From assembly GCF_001494595.1 (NCBI RefSeq), contig NZ_LN929907.1, positions 1,369,468 to 1,433,467 of the forward strand: a stretch of 64,000 bases of DNA, read 5' to 3'. Positions 1 through 9,998 of the stretch are shown in pieces. This DNA is from Mycobacterium sp. M26. GTDB lineage: Bacteria > Actinomycetota > Actinomycetes > Mycobacteriales > Mycobacteriaceae. The notes below the pieces were generated by a model. That model searched no databases. It had not been told where the DNA came from and saw only the letters and a program-made list of their open reading frames with translations. The position numbers and the translations under genes are program-made. Position 1 is the first letter of the stretch; every line of letters begins with the position of its first letter.

Positions 1-3000
1 GTGGCGCCATCCAGCGCGCGCTGCAGGCAGGAAGCCTCCGTCACGATGATGTCGCCGAGAGAGTCGTTGAAGGCCTAGGGCTGCGATTCGAGGACTACGC
101 CGCAAATCCCGAAGCGGTTTACGGTGCCCGCACCGCAGCAGAACGTGCCTTCAAAGAGTTCATCGAATACCGCCTGTATTCCGACCTGCAGCGAGGCTGG
201 CGCATCACCATGCCCAACCTCGAGCAGACCGGGCTGATGCGAATCGAATACGAATCACTACCGGAAATCGCGGCCGACTCCGCCCTGTGGGAACGCACCT
301 ATCAGCCATTGCGCGATGCCGAAGCCATTCAGCGAGAAGAACTCTGCCGCATCGTCCTTGACGAATTCCGGCGCGATCTTGCAGTCGCCGTCGACTGCCT
401 TACCGATGACGGATTCGACCGCGTCAAACGCCAATCCGACCAACACCTCGAAGGCTTATGGTCGATCCCGCCCCACGAACCCCGCCCTCAACCGGCGGTC
501 GTCACGACGGAAACCGGTAAGCCGGGCGCGATACGAGCCATCGCCCGTTTCACGGGCCGAACAGCACTCGGGCGATACATCCGTGAAGCCAGCGGGCTGG
601 AACTCACCAGCGGCAAGATGGACAGTGCGGATGCCCAGAAAGTCATCGAAGACCTTCTCGCCGTCCTCGATCGCGCCGGACTCTTGACGACCGTTGACCT
701 ACAAGGCTCAAACGGGCCGAACTTCCGACTCAAAGCATCCGCAGTCATTTGGACCCCTGGCGATGGCCGGATCGGAGCCCCGGATCCCCTGCGGAAGGGC
801 TTCAACCCCGACCAAGGCACGCGGGTCAATCCGTTCTTCCTGGATCTCTATCGAACGACCGCGCCTGAACTGGCTGGCATGTATGCGCGCGAACATACCG
901 CTCAGGTCACGGCCGCTATCCGAGAGGAGCGTGAAAAAGCTTTCCGCAGTGGGGAATTGAAGGTTCTCTACTGCTCGCCAACGATGGAACTCGGCGTCGA
1001 TATCGCAAGCCTCAACGCGGTCGCGCTGCGCAACGTTCCGCCCACACCGGCCAACTACGCCCAGCGCAGTGGCCGCGCTGGCCGATCTGGGCAGCCAGCC
1101 CTCGTCACCACTTACTGTGCGACCGGCAACGCCCATGATCAGTACTACTTCCGCCGCTCAGTAGACATGGTCGCGGGATCGGTCGCACCACCCCGACTGG
1201 ACCTGACCAACGAAGCGCTCCTGGCCTCGCACCTGCACGCACTCTGGCTATCGGAGACAGGCGCAGATCTGTGCTCGCGCATGCCTCAATTGCTCGAACT
1301 CGAAACGCCCGGGATGCCTTTGACGGACGGTCTCGCCAAAGCACTGAAGGAGCCAGCGGCGCTCAACCGGGCAACGGAGCGAGCATTCGCACTCGTAGAA
1401 CCGCTCATCGAGCATTTGCGGCAGACGTCGTGGTGGCATGAGGACTGGCCGAAGGCGATCATCGCTGGCGCGCCGGAAGAGTTCGATAAGGCATGCGCCC
1501 GTTGGCGAGAGCTCTACAAGGCAGCCCTCGACGATCAGGCTGAGCAGAATCGAATCGTCCTCGACGGTTCGGTGCGCCCCGGCGACCGGAAAGCCGCTGA
1601 AGCTCGGCGACGCGAAGCCGAGGGCCAGCTGCGCCTGCTGCGCAATGAGGACACCGAACTCACCCACTCCGACTTCTACACCTATCGCTACTTCGCCAGC
1701 GAGGGATTCTTACCCGGGTATAGCTTTCCGAGACTGCCGCTTGCCGCCTACATTCCCGGCGTGCGGGCCGCGGTTGCCAATCAGGCAACAGGGGAGTATC
1801 TGCAGCGTCCCCGATTCCTCGCCATCAGCGAATTCGGTCCCGGCGCGATCATTTACCACGAGGGTGCCCGCTACGAGATCAAACGCATCCAGGTTCCCAT
1901 GAGCGCTGGCGGCATCGGAACAGTCGATACCCAGGACGCGTATCGTTGTGAGTCCTGCGGCTACCACCACGTTCGACGGCCAGGGTTGGACGTATGCGAA
2001 AACTGTGAAGCGCCGCTCAGCGCGCCGCAATACGGGCTCATGCGAATGCAAACCGTCTACGCGCGCCGTCGCGAACGCATCTCCAGCGACGAGGAAGAAC
2101 GCCGCAGAGCCGGTTTCGAGTTGCAGATCTCCTACCGATTCAGCCAACACGGCCCGCGACTCGGCCGCACCGATGCCACGGTCGCCGACGCAACAGGCGG
2201 ACTCCTAGTGCTGAGCTACGGAGACACCGCCACGGTGCGCGTCACGAATGTCGGCCGGCGACGCCGTAAGTACCCCGCCGACCTTGGGTACTGGCTAGAC
2301 ACGGTGAAAGGCAACTGGCTCTCTGAACGCGATGCCGTCGATGCAACACCGCAGGACGAGTCCCTTGACGACGCCGCGGACGTCCCCACCAAACACAAGG
2401 TCATTCCCTACGTCGAGGACACCCGCAACATCCTCGTCTTGCGCCTCGACAAGCTGGTCTCGCCCGAATACTCGGCCACGTTGCGCTACGCACTGGAACG
2501 CGGCATCGAAGCCGAATTCCAGCTCGAGGATTCCGAACTTTCCAGTGAAGCCCTTCCCGACACGGACGCACGCGGCCGGATGCTGTTCACCGAGTCCGCC
2601 GAGGGCGGCGCCGGTGTCCTGCGGCGGCTCCAGGCCGAGCCCGATGCGCTGGCGAAAGTCGCACGCGCAGCGCTGGACATCATGCACTTCACCCCAGACG
2701 GCCACGATCGCGGCAAAGCAGACGGCGCAAAAGAGCGTTGCGAAAAAGCCTGCTACGACTGCCTGTTGTCCTACGGAAACCAAAGTGACCACGCCGCCAT
2801 CGACCGGCATCTGATTAAAGACCTGATGCTGCAACTCGCTGCGGCGCAAACCGCACCAGCGCAGACCGTAGAAGCCCGCGACGACAAAGCACAAGAACTC
2901 AAGGTGCAGTGTGAATCTGAACTCCAGCGCGCCTTCATCGACCTGCTAGTCCAGCACGAGTTTGCGCTACCGAATGCCATACGACAGCCAGTTGCCAACG

Positions 3001-3203
3001 GCGCAATCCGCCCCGACTTCGCTTTCCACGCCGACGGCTCGGCGCTGGCCGTCTTCGTCGAGGACACGGTGCCCGAAGACGCCGACGAGGTTGAGGATGC
3101 GCTCAACGACGCCGGTTGGAGTGTCTTGCGACTCCACCCCGATCAGGACTGGCTGGCCAAGGTTCGCGAACACACCTACGTATTCGGCGAAGGAAGGATC
3201 TAA
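1..3203 (+). CDS. DUF1998 superfamily helicase, DISARM DrmA/DrmB-like, 5' truncated by window edge
   Basis: The reading frame is open from the left edge, so the N-terminal helicase half lies outside the window. Visible first is the C-terminal helicase lobe: the TMELGVD stretch followed by [11 protein letters not shown] (about 975-1100) is a typical motif V/VI of large DUF1998 helicases. A CxxC...CxxC zinc ribbon follows at about 1948-2013. The DUF1998 cysteine cluster CEKACYDC lies near 2740-2765. After it, residues encoded from about 2900 to 3200 ([10 protein letters not shown], then AVFVED and [14 protein letters not shown]) resemble a Vsr/DUF559-type endonuclease fold. In DISARM, DrmA is the helicase and DrmB carries DUF1998; DruE of Druantia is another large helicase-DUF1998 protein. 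The gene is followed after 4 bp by an SNF2 helicase. The assignment to a DISARM-like module is an inference from the neighbours; helicase-DUF1998 identity is clear. Confidence 0.85.
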   Translation, partial: GAIQRALQAGSLRHDDVAERVVEGLGLRFEDYAANPEAVYGARTAAERAFKEFIEYRLYSDLQRGWRITMPNLEQTGLMRIEYESLPEIAADSALWERTYQPLRDAEAIQREELCRIVLDEFRRDLAVAVDCLTDDGFDRVKRQSDQHLEGLWSIPPHEPRPQPAVVTTETGKPGAIRAIARFTGRTALGRYIREASGLELTSGKMDSADAQKVIEDLLAVLDRAGLLTTVDLQGSNGPNFRLKASAVIWTPGDGRIGAPDPLRKGFNPDQGTRVNPFFLDLYRTTAPELAGMYAREHTAQVTAAIREEREKAFRSGELKVLYCSPTMELGVDIASLNAVALRNVPPTPANYAQRSGRAGRSGQPALVTTYCATGNAHDQYYFRRSVDMVAGSVAPPRLDLTNEALLASHLHALWLSETGADLCSRMPQLLELETPGMPLTDGLAKALKEPAALNRATERAFALVEPLIEHLRQTSWWHEDWPKAIIAGAPEEFDKACARWRELYKAALDDQAEQNRIVLDGSVRPGDRKAAEARRREAEGQLRLLRNEDTELTHSDFYTYRYFASEGFLPGYSFPRLPLAAYIPGVRAAVANQATGEYLQRPRFLAISEFGPGAIIYHEGARYEIKRIQVPMSAGGIGTVDTQDAYRCESCGYHHVRRPGLDVCENCEAPLSAPQYGLMRMQTVYARRRERISSDEEERRRAGFELQISYRFSQHGPRLGRTDATVADATGGLLVLSYGDTATVRVTNVGRRRRKYPADLGYWLDTVKGNWLSERDAVDATPQDESLDDAADVPTKHKVIPYVEDTRNILVLRLDKLVSPEYSATLRYALERGIEAEFQLEDSELSSEALPDTDARGRMLFTESAEGGAGVLRRLQAEPDALAKVARAALDIMHFTPDGHDRGKADGAKERCEKACYDCLLSYGNQSDHAAIDRHLIKDLMLQLAAAQTAPAQTVEARDDKAQELKVQCESELQRAFIDLLVQHEFALPNAIRQPVANGAIRPDFAFHADGSALAVFVEDTVPEDADEVEDALNDAGWSVLRLHPDQDWLAKVREHTYVFGEGRI

Positions 3204-3207
3204 GACA

Positions 3208-6024
3208 GTGGGATTCGCCCCGGGAAATCTGGTGACAGCTCGTGGCCGCGAATGGGTCGTGCTGCCGGAAAGCACCGACGACTTCCTCGTCCTGCGCCCG
3301 ATCGGCGGTATCGACGACGACATCGCCGGCGTCTTGGCCAGCGAGGGGGTTAGCCCCGCATCTTTCCCCCCACCCCAGCCGGAGGATCTTGGCGATCACC
3401 TGAGCGCGTCAATGCTGCGCAGCGCACTGCGAATCGGATTCCGCTCCACTGCTGGACCATTCCGCAGCTTGGCCTCCATCGCCGTCGAGCCCCGCGCGTA
3501 CCAAATGGTCCCGCTGATGATGGCGCTGCGCCAAGACGTTGTCCGACTGTTGATCGCCGACGATGTCGGAATTGGCAAGACCATCGAAGCCGCCCTGGTA
3601 GCCACCGAACTCCTCAAAGTTGGCGATGCGCGAGGACTTACAGTTCTCTGCAGTCCGGCCCTGGCCGAGCAGTGGCAGAGCGAACTGAGGGGAAAGTTCG
3701 GCCTGGAAGCTGAATTGGTGCTGCCCAGCACCGTAAGACGTTTGGAGCGCGGCCGCATCGGCGCCGAATCCATCTTCGAGCGATACCCCATCACCGTGGT
3801 GTCCACCGACTTCATCAAGAGTTCCCGCCGGCGCCACGAATTCCTCCGCACCTGCCCAGACTTGGTGATCGTCGACGAGGTACACACCTGCGTTGCGGAC
3901 ACCACCAGCAGCAGCTCTGGCCGGACCCAGCGCTACGAACTCATCCGTGACCTGGCGTCCGACCCGAGTCGGCACCTGATCCTGGCAAGTGCCACCCCAC
4001 ACAGTGGCAATGATGAAGCATTCCGCAACCTTCTCGGTCTGTTGAAGCCCGAGCTCGCCAGCATTGACCTCGAGAAAATAGAAGACCGCGAACACCTGGC
4101 CAAGCACTTCGTCCAGCGACGCCGTGCAGACATCCGCCGATACCTCGACGAAGACACCCCATTCCCGAAGGACCGGCTATCAGCCGAAGTGCCCTACTCA
4201 CTGAGCCCCGAGTACCACGCCCTGTTCGCCAAGGTGCTCGACTACGCCCGCGAGACAGTCCGAACCGACGAAGGAGGCCTAGCGCGGCGCGTCAACTGGT
4301 GGTCGGCCCTGGCGCTCCTGCGGGCGCTCGCGTCGTCACCGCGGGCCGCCGCTCAAACTCTGCAGACCCGCGCTGCCACCGTTGCCGCCGACTCACCCGA
4401 GGAGGCCGACGCCATCGGACGTGCCATCGTGCTCGACCAAGCAGACGATGAAGCACTCGAAGCTGCTGACACCACACCCGGTGCCGACACCGACAGCACC
4501 GCAGGCAACGCCAAGTCCCGGCGACTTCAGGCCTTCCGTGCCGAAGCTCTCAAACTCGAGGGCAAGGCCGATCGCAAGGTCACCGCCCTCACCAAGAGCG
4601 TCAAGGAACTCCTGAACGACGGATTCAGCCCCATCGTGTTTTGCCGATTTATCGACACCGCCGACTACGTCGCCGAACAACTCAGCGCAGCCCTCGGCAA
4701 GAACGTCACCGTCCGCGCCGTCACGGGAACCCTGCCCCCCACAGAACGCGTCGCACGCATCGAAGAACTCACCGCCAACCCAGGACAGCATGTCCTCGTA
4801 GCCACCGACTGCCTCTCCGAAGGTGTGAACCTTCAGGAAAATTTCCAGGCCGTCATTCACTACGACCTTGCTTGGAATCCCACCCGCCATGAACAACGCG
4901 AAGGACGTGTTGACCGGTTCGGCCAACGCTCCAACACCGTCAGAGCCGTAACGCTCTACGGCAAGGACAACCAAATCGACGGAATCGTCCTTGATGTCCT
5001 TCTGCGGAAACACGAAGCCATCCGCAAGGCAACAGGCGTAGCAGTGCCGGTTCCCGACAACAGCGAGGCCGTTGTCGAGGCCCTGATGGAAGGTCTACTC
5101 CTGCGCGGCCGCGACGCCGAGCAACTTGGCCTCGAACTTGACCTCGAGGAAAAACGCGGCACCCTGCACAACCAATGGGAGTCCGCCGCCGCCCGGGAAC
5201 GCAACGCTCAAACCAAGTACGCCCAACACGGGATCAAGCCCGAAGAGGTCGCAGCCGAGCTGAAAGAGACCCGCGCAACCCTTGGATCCAACACCGACGT
5301 TGCCGAGTTCGTCGACCACGCACTTCGGGCACTGCGGTCCACGGTCACAACGGCGGACTCCGGCTTCACCGCGACACTGGGGCCACTACCGCTCGGCCTG
5401 CGTGACGCCTTACCCCCCGGCCGAAAGGATCCGCTCCATTTCGCCGCTGAACTGCCAGTTGCGCGTGGCGAGGCAGTGCTCAACCGGACCGATTCCTCGG
5501 TAGAAGCTGTCGCGAATTACGTACTGGAATCCGCACTGGACTCGCAGCTTGCAGAGGAGCAGCGGCCGGCGCGGCGCTGCGCGGTGATCCGAACCAAGGC
5601 GGTAGCCACCCGCACCACGCTTCTTGTCGTGCGTTACCGGTTCCATCTTCAGCTGCCGTCCCGCTCTGGCGCGCGCGAACTAGTCGCTGAGGACGTCGCA
5701 ACACTGGCATTCGAAGGATCTCCCACGAAGCCACACTGGCTCCCTCCCGAGACGGTCACGCCGCTGCTTGGCGCAAAACCTTCAGGCAATGTTCCCGCCC
5801 CCCAGGCATCCCAGTTCATCAGCCGGGCCATTGATGGCCTGCCGGATATCGCTTCGCACCTGGCCGAGCATGGAGAGCACCTCGCCGTCCGGTTGCTCGA
5901 GTCGCACCGTCGGGTTCGACAGGCCGCCGCCGAGGTGGTCCGTGGCCTGAAGGTCACGGTGGAGCCGGGTGCCGACGTACTCGGTGTCTTCGTCTACGTG
6001 CCCCCAGCTGGAGATTCTCAATGA
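3208..6024 (+). CDS. SNF2/Rad54-type helicase, DrmD-like
   Basis: Predicted 938-aa DNA translocase. The open frame extends further upstream, but the GTG at 3208 is chosen because AGGAAGG lies just upstream and it begins 4 bp after the preceding stop. Walker A (ADDVGIGKT, residues about 117-125), DEAH-box variant VDEVH, the SAT-type motif ASATPHSGN, and C-lobe motifs ATDCLSEGVNL and QREGRVDRFGQ are all present, so both RecA lobes look active. The IADDVGIGKT form and size are typical of DrmD of class 1 DISARM and related phage-defence SNF2 proteins. It overlaps the next gene by 4 bp (ATGA), implying translational coupling with the methyltransferase. The role in DNA translocation or phage DNA recognition is inferred from the family. 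Confidence 0.85.
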   Translation: MGFAPGNLVTARGREWVVLPESTDDFLVLRPIGGIDDDIAGVLASEGVSPASFPPPQPEDLGDHLSASMLRSALRIGFRSTAGPFRSLASIAVEPRAYQMVPLMMALRQDVVRLLIADDVGIGKTIEAALVATELLKVGDARGLTVLCSPALAEQWQSELRGKFGLEAELVLPSTVRRLERGRIGAESIFERYPITVVSTDFIKSSRRRHEFLRTCPDLVIVDEVHTCVADTTSSSSGRTQRYELIRDLASDPSRHLILASATPHSGNDEAFRNLLGLLKPELASIDLEKIEDREHLAKHFVQRRRADIRRYLDEDTPFPKDRLSAEVPYSLSPEYHALFAKVLDYARETVRTDEGGLARRVNWWSALALLRALASSPRAAAQTLQTRAATVAADSPEEADAIGRAIVLDQADDEALEAADTTPGADTDSTAGNAKSRRLQAFRAEALKLEGKADRKVTALTKSVKELLNDGFSPIVFCRFIDTADYVAEQLSAALGKNVTVRAVTGTLPPTERVARIEELTANPGQHVLVATDCLSEGVNLQENFQAVIHYDLAWNPTRHEQREGRVDRFGQRSNTVRAVTLYGKDNQIDGIVLDVLLRKHEAIRKATGVAVPVPDNSEAVVEALMEGLLLRGRDAEQLGLELDLEEKRGTLHNQWESAAARERNAQTKYAQHGIKPEEVAAELKETRATLGSNTDVAEFVDHALRALRSTVTTADSGFTATLGPLPLGLRDALPPGRKDPLHFAAELPVARGEAVLNRTDSSVEAVANYVLESALDSQLAEEQRPARRCAVIRTKAVATRTTLLVVRYRFHLQLPSRSGARELVAEDVATLAFEGSPTKPHWLPPETVTPLLGAKPSGNVPAPQASQFISRAIDGLPDIASHLAEHGEHLAVRLLESHRRVRQAAAEVVRGLKVTVEPGADVLGVFVYVPPAGDSQ

Positions 6025-9000
6025 GCGCCGACACTTCGTCCCTAAACTTCGTCGGAGTTCGCGTCGTCGGCGGCTTGCTGCCCGCCGATCTGCTCGCCAA
6101 ACTCGTCGCGGGGCAAGTCCAGGATGGCCTGTCTTCCAAAGACTTCCATCTTGCAGCCGGCGAATCCGTGCGTGACGCAGCCAACCGGGTCTGGGCGTAC
6201 TTGCGTGGCGCCTGGACCACCTACCGCCAGGCTCTGGCGGCACTTCCAGATGCTGACGCGGCGACCGGTCTGACCCGGGAGCGCTTCACCCTTGTCCTGC
6301 TCGACCAACTCGGTTACGGCCGTGTCCACCCCACAGGCAAAGGCGGACTCCAAATCGGAGACCGAAGCTTCCCCGTCTCCCACCTGTGGGGCAATGTCCC
6401 GATTCACCTCCTTGGACGGGTACCACTGGATACCCGAACAAAGGGTGTTCCCGGCGCGGCCGGAGCCTCCCCACAGTCGATGGTGCAAGAACTCCTCAAC
6501 CGCTCTGATGACTACCTTTGGGCAATCTTGGCCAACGCGAACACGCTGCGACTGGTTCGGGACTCGACATCACTGGTGGGCTCCGCCTACATCGAATTCG
6601 ACCTGGAAGCCATCTTCGACGGAGATCTCTTCGCCGACTTCCTCCTCTTGTACTCGTTATGCCACGTCTCTCGGCTGGAAACCCGCGACACCGACATCGG
6701 CCCAGCCTCATGCTGGCTCGAGCGTTGGCGCCAAGAAGCCATCGAAACGGGCTCCCGAGCCCTGAACCTGCTGCGGGACGGCGTCGTCCAGGCGTTGCAA
6801 ACGCTGGGGTCTGGGTTCCTCACCCACCCCGACAACGCGAAGCTCCGCGAAGACCTCGCGAATGGCTCCATTACCGTCGAGGAGGTCAACCATGCGCTGC
6901 TGCGCGTGACTTACCGCCTTCTCTTCACCTTCGTTGCCGAAGACCGCAACGCGCTACTCGATCCCGAAGCGGACCCGCACGTCCGACGCAGGTATCTCGA
7001 CTACTTTTCCACCGAGCGGCTCCGCCGCGTATCCCGGCGCCGTCGCGGCGGCCGTTACGGCGACCGCTGGGAAGCGCTGAAAGTCGTATGGCGCGGGCTA
7101 GGAAGCGTCGACGGTCTACCGGAACTGGGCCTACCGGGAATCGGCGGCATCTTTGAGGCCGGCGCGCTGGACTTCCTCATGGACTGCTCGCTCAGCAATC
7201 AGGCATTGCAATCCGCGGTGTACTCGCTGTCGCTTGTTCGCGAACCGCGGTCCCAGGCCCTGAGAATCGTCGACTACCGAAACCTCGGGGCAGAAGAACT
7301 AGGCAGCATCTACGAATCACTGCTCGAACTCGTACCGAGCTGGGACCCGGCTACCAAAACCTACGCGCTGGTTGTGTCATCGGGTAACCAGCGCAAGGAC
7401 ACCGGCTCGTACTACACCCCCACCTCATTGGTGGAATCTCTCCTGGACACTGCCCTCGACCCGGTCCTGGACGACGCCGAAAAATCCGAGGCGCCCGAGC
7501 AAGCCCTCCTGCGAGTCACCGTCTGCGACCCGGCCTGCGGGAGCGGGCATTTCCTCGTCGGCGCGGCCCGCCGCATCGCCAAGCGGGTTGCAGCCCTGCG
7601 GACCGGAGACCCTGAGCCGGCACCCGAAGCAGTGCGTTCGGCGATGCGCGACGTTGTTGGACGCTGCATCTACGGCGTGGACCTCAACCCGCTCGCCGCC
7701 GAATTGGCCAAGGTGTCGCTGTGGCTGGAAGCCCTCGACCCGGGCCGGCCGCTGACATTCTTGGACGCGCAGATCAAAGTCGGCAACGCACTCGTCGGTG
7801 CAACGCCGCGACTCTTGGCCGACGGCGTTCCCAACGAGGCCTTCAAGCCGATCGAAGGTGACGACAAGAAGATCACCGCCACCCTGGCTAAGCAGAACAA
7901 AGCGGAACGCAGCGCCCAAGGCAGTCTCTTCGATGTCGACATGGTCGCCGCGAACACGCAACTCGCCGAGCAGGTTCAGAAGGTGGTCGCCGCGCCCGCG
8001 CTGTCACTAGCGGACGTACACGTGCAAGAGCAACGGCTACGCGCCTACACCGAATCGAGCGCCTACCGCCAGCAGCTTCTGGCAGCCAACGCGTGGTGCG
8101 CAGCGTTCGTATGGCCGAAGAGCCTCGGCGCCCCTCCGGCGGTCACCCAGCGGACGCTCACCGCGCTGCTCGACGGCGACGACAAGCTCACCGACAAGCA
8201 GCGCGTTGAAATCGACCGTCTAGCAGCCGAATACCGCTTCTTTCACTGGCACCTGGAGTTTCCACACATCTTCCCGACCGAACCAGACGACGACACAGTC
8301 AACGAGACGACCGGCTGGTACGGCGGGTTCTCCGTCGTGATCGGAAACCCGCCCTGGGAGCGAGTGAAGCTGCAGGAACAGGAGTTCTTTGCTGCCCGCG
8401 ATCCAGAGATCGCGAAGGCGCTCAACGCCGCAGTTCGTAAGAAACTCATTGCTGCACTTCCGTCTACGAGTCCGGCCCTTTTCGACGCGTTCATTGCTGA
8501 GAAACGGAACGCTGAGGGCTTCTCGCACTTCATGCGCAACTCTGACCGCTACCCACTGACCGGCCGCGGTGACATCAATACCTATGCAGTATTTGCCGAA
8601 ACCGACCGCGAACTCCTCGGCGGTAAGGGGCGGCTCGGAGTGGTCTTGCCGACCGGAATCGCAACTGATGCCACTACCCAGTACTTCTTTAAGAACCTCG
8701 TCGACAATGCTGCTATCGCCAGTCTTTACGACTTCGAAAACCGAAAGCCCCTTTTCGATGCGGTCGATAGCCGATTCAAGTTCTGCCTGCTCACCCTCAG
8801 TGGAAGGGACTTGCGCGAACCGCAAGCGGACTTCGCCTTCTTCGCGCACGATCCCACCGATCTGCAGCGTCCCGGGAATCGGTTCACGCTATCTCCTGCC
8901 GAAATTACCTTGCTAAATCCGAACACAGGTACCTGCCCCGTGTTCCGTTCCAGACGCGATGCAGAGATCACCCTAGGGATTTATAAGCGCCTTCCCGTCC

Positions 9001-9998
9001 TTATTAGAGAGGGTATCGCCGATGGGAATCCCTGGAATGTGCAGTTCATGGCGATGTTCCATATGTCCAACGATTCGAACTTGTTCCAGACTAGGGAAAA
9101 GCTGGAAGCGGAAGGCTGGCAGCTGAAGGGAAACGTCTTCGTTCAAGGACCGAGCAAGCTATTGCCGCTCTATGAGGCAAAAATGATTCACCAATACGAC
9201 CACCGATGGGCGACTTACGGAAGCGGAGAGGGGGTTCGCGATACAACTCTGAGAGAAAAGCAGGACCAAGACTTCTTTGCCATGCCTCGTTACTGGATTG
9301 ATGCGCGTCAGGTTGATTCAAGGCTTGAGGGAAGGTGGAACCGTCGTTGGTTGCTTGGCTGGCGTGATATCTGTCGAAGCACTGACGAACGGACAACAAT
9401 CGCCACGATCAACGGCTCTAATGCTGCACCCGAAGGCGGTACCCTGCTTGCCTTTTGTGACCCCCCTGAGGCTGCGCCAGTATTGTTGGCCAATTGGAAC
9501 AGTTTCGCTTTCGACTTCGTCGCGCGACAGAAGGTCGGCGGAACTCATCTCAAGTATTTCATGATGCGACAGCTTCCAACGCTTCCTTGCGAATCAGTCT
9601 CCATCAAGGCCCCTTGGTCAGAACAGACCGTCCAAGACTGGTTAACAGAGCGGGTTCTTGACTTGATACTGGATAATGCTGAGATGCAGTCGCTCGCAGC
9701 AGATTTCGGCCGTAATGTGCCTTCTGCACCATGGGAAATGGAAGCGCGTCGACAGAGGCGTGCTGAATTAGAGGCGGCGCTGTTCCGCCTTTACGGATTG
9801 GAGCGTGAAGATGTCGACTACATTATGGAAACCTTCCCGATTACCAAGCGTAAAGATCTAGCCGAGTGCGGCGAATACCGCACTAAGAGGGTGATCCTGG
9901 AAATCTTCGATGCAATGGCAGAAGCGGAGAGTACCGGCAAGCCATATTTGTCTCCTCAACGGAATCAGACTCGACGGGATGGGGAGAAGGCCGAGTGA
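6021..9998 (+). CDS. Large N6-adenine-type DNA methyltransferase (DrmMI/PglX/Eco57I-like)
   Basis: 1325-aa protein. It has a YYTP motif (about residue 465), SAM-binding motif I CDPACGSGHFLVGA (about 501-514), an acidic motif GVDLNPLAAELAKVSLWLEAL, and catalytic motif IV GNPPWE (about 775-780). NPPW is the signature of exocyclic-amino (N6-adenine) methyltransferases. The roughly 450-residue N-terminal region and 500-residue C-terminal region without a recognisable nuclease motif match DISARM DrmMI and BREX PglX proteins, in which the enzyme marks self DNA. I see no clear PD-(D/E)XK site, so a type IIG restriction enzyme is less likely. It overlaps both neighbours by 4 bp. Base composition drops in the last third (about 8.5-10 kb), suggesting a variable target-recognition segment, which is usual for these enzymes. 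Confidence 0.88.
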   Translation: MSADTSSLNFVGVRVVGGLLPADLLAKLVAGQVQDGLSSKDFHLAAGESVRDAANRVWAYLRGAWTTYRQALAALPDADAATGLTRERFTLVLLDQLGYGRVHPTGKGGLQIGDRSFPVSHLWGNVPIHLLGRVPLDTRTKGVPGAAGASPQSMVQELLNRSDDYLWAILANANTLRLVRDSTSLVGSAYIEFDLEAIFDGDLFADFLLLYSLCHVSRLETRDTDIGPASCWLERWRQEAIETGSRALNLLRDGVVQALQTLGSGFLTHPDNAKLREDLANGSITVEEVNHALLRVTYRLLFTFVAEDRNALLDPEADPHVRRRYLDYFSTERLRRVSRRRRGGRYGDRWEALKVVWRGLGSVDGLPELGLPGIGGIFEAGALDFLMDCSLSNQALQSAVYSLSLVREPRSQALRIVDYRNLGAEELGSIYESLLELVPSWDPATKTYALVVSSGNQRKDTGSYYTPTSLVESLLDTALDPVLDDAEKSEAPEQALLRVTVCDPACGSGHFLVGAARRIAKRVAALRTGDPEPAPEAVRSAMRDVVGRCIYGVDLNPLAAELAKVSLWLEALDPGRPLTFLDAQIKVGNALVGATPRLLADGVPNEAFKPIEGDDKKITATLAKQNKAERSAQGSLFDVDMVAANTQLAEQVQKVVAAPALSLADVHVQEQRLRAYTESSAYRQQLLAANAWCAAFVWPKSLGAPPAVTQRTLTALLDGDDKLTDKQRVEIDRLAAEYRFFHWHLEFPHIFPTEPDDDTVNETTGWYGGFSVVIGNPPWERVKLQEQEFFAARDPEIAKALNAAVRKKLIAALPSTSPALFDAFIAEKRNAEGFSHFMRNSDRYPLTGRGDINTYAVFAETDRELLGGKGRLGVVLPTGIATDATTQYFFKNLVDNAAIASLYDFENRKPLFDAVDSRFKFCLLTLSGRDLREPQADFAFFAHDPTDLQRPGNRFTLSPAEITLLNPNTGTCPVFRSRRDAEITLGIYKRLPVLIREGIADGNPWNVQFMAMFHMSNDSNLFQTREKLEAEGWQLKGNVFVQGPSKLLPLYEAKMIHQYDHRWATYGSGEGVRDTTLREKQDQDFFAMPRYWIDARQVDSRLEGRWNRRWLLGWRDICRSTDERTTIATINGSNAAPEGGTLLAFCDPPEAAPVLLANWNSFAFDFVARQKVGGTHLKYFMMRQLPTLPCESVSIKAPWSEQTVQDWLTERVLDLILDNAEMQSLAADFGRNVPSAPWEMEARRQRRAELEAALFRLYGLEREDVDYIMETFPITKRKDLAECGEYRTKRVILEIFDAMAEAESTGKPYLSPQRNQTRRDGEKAE

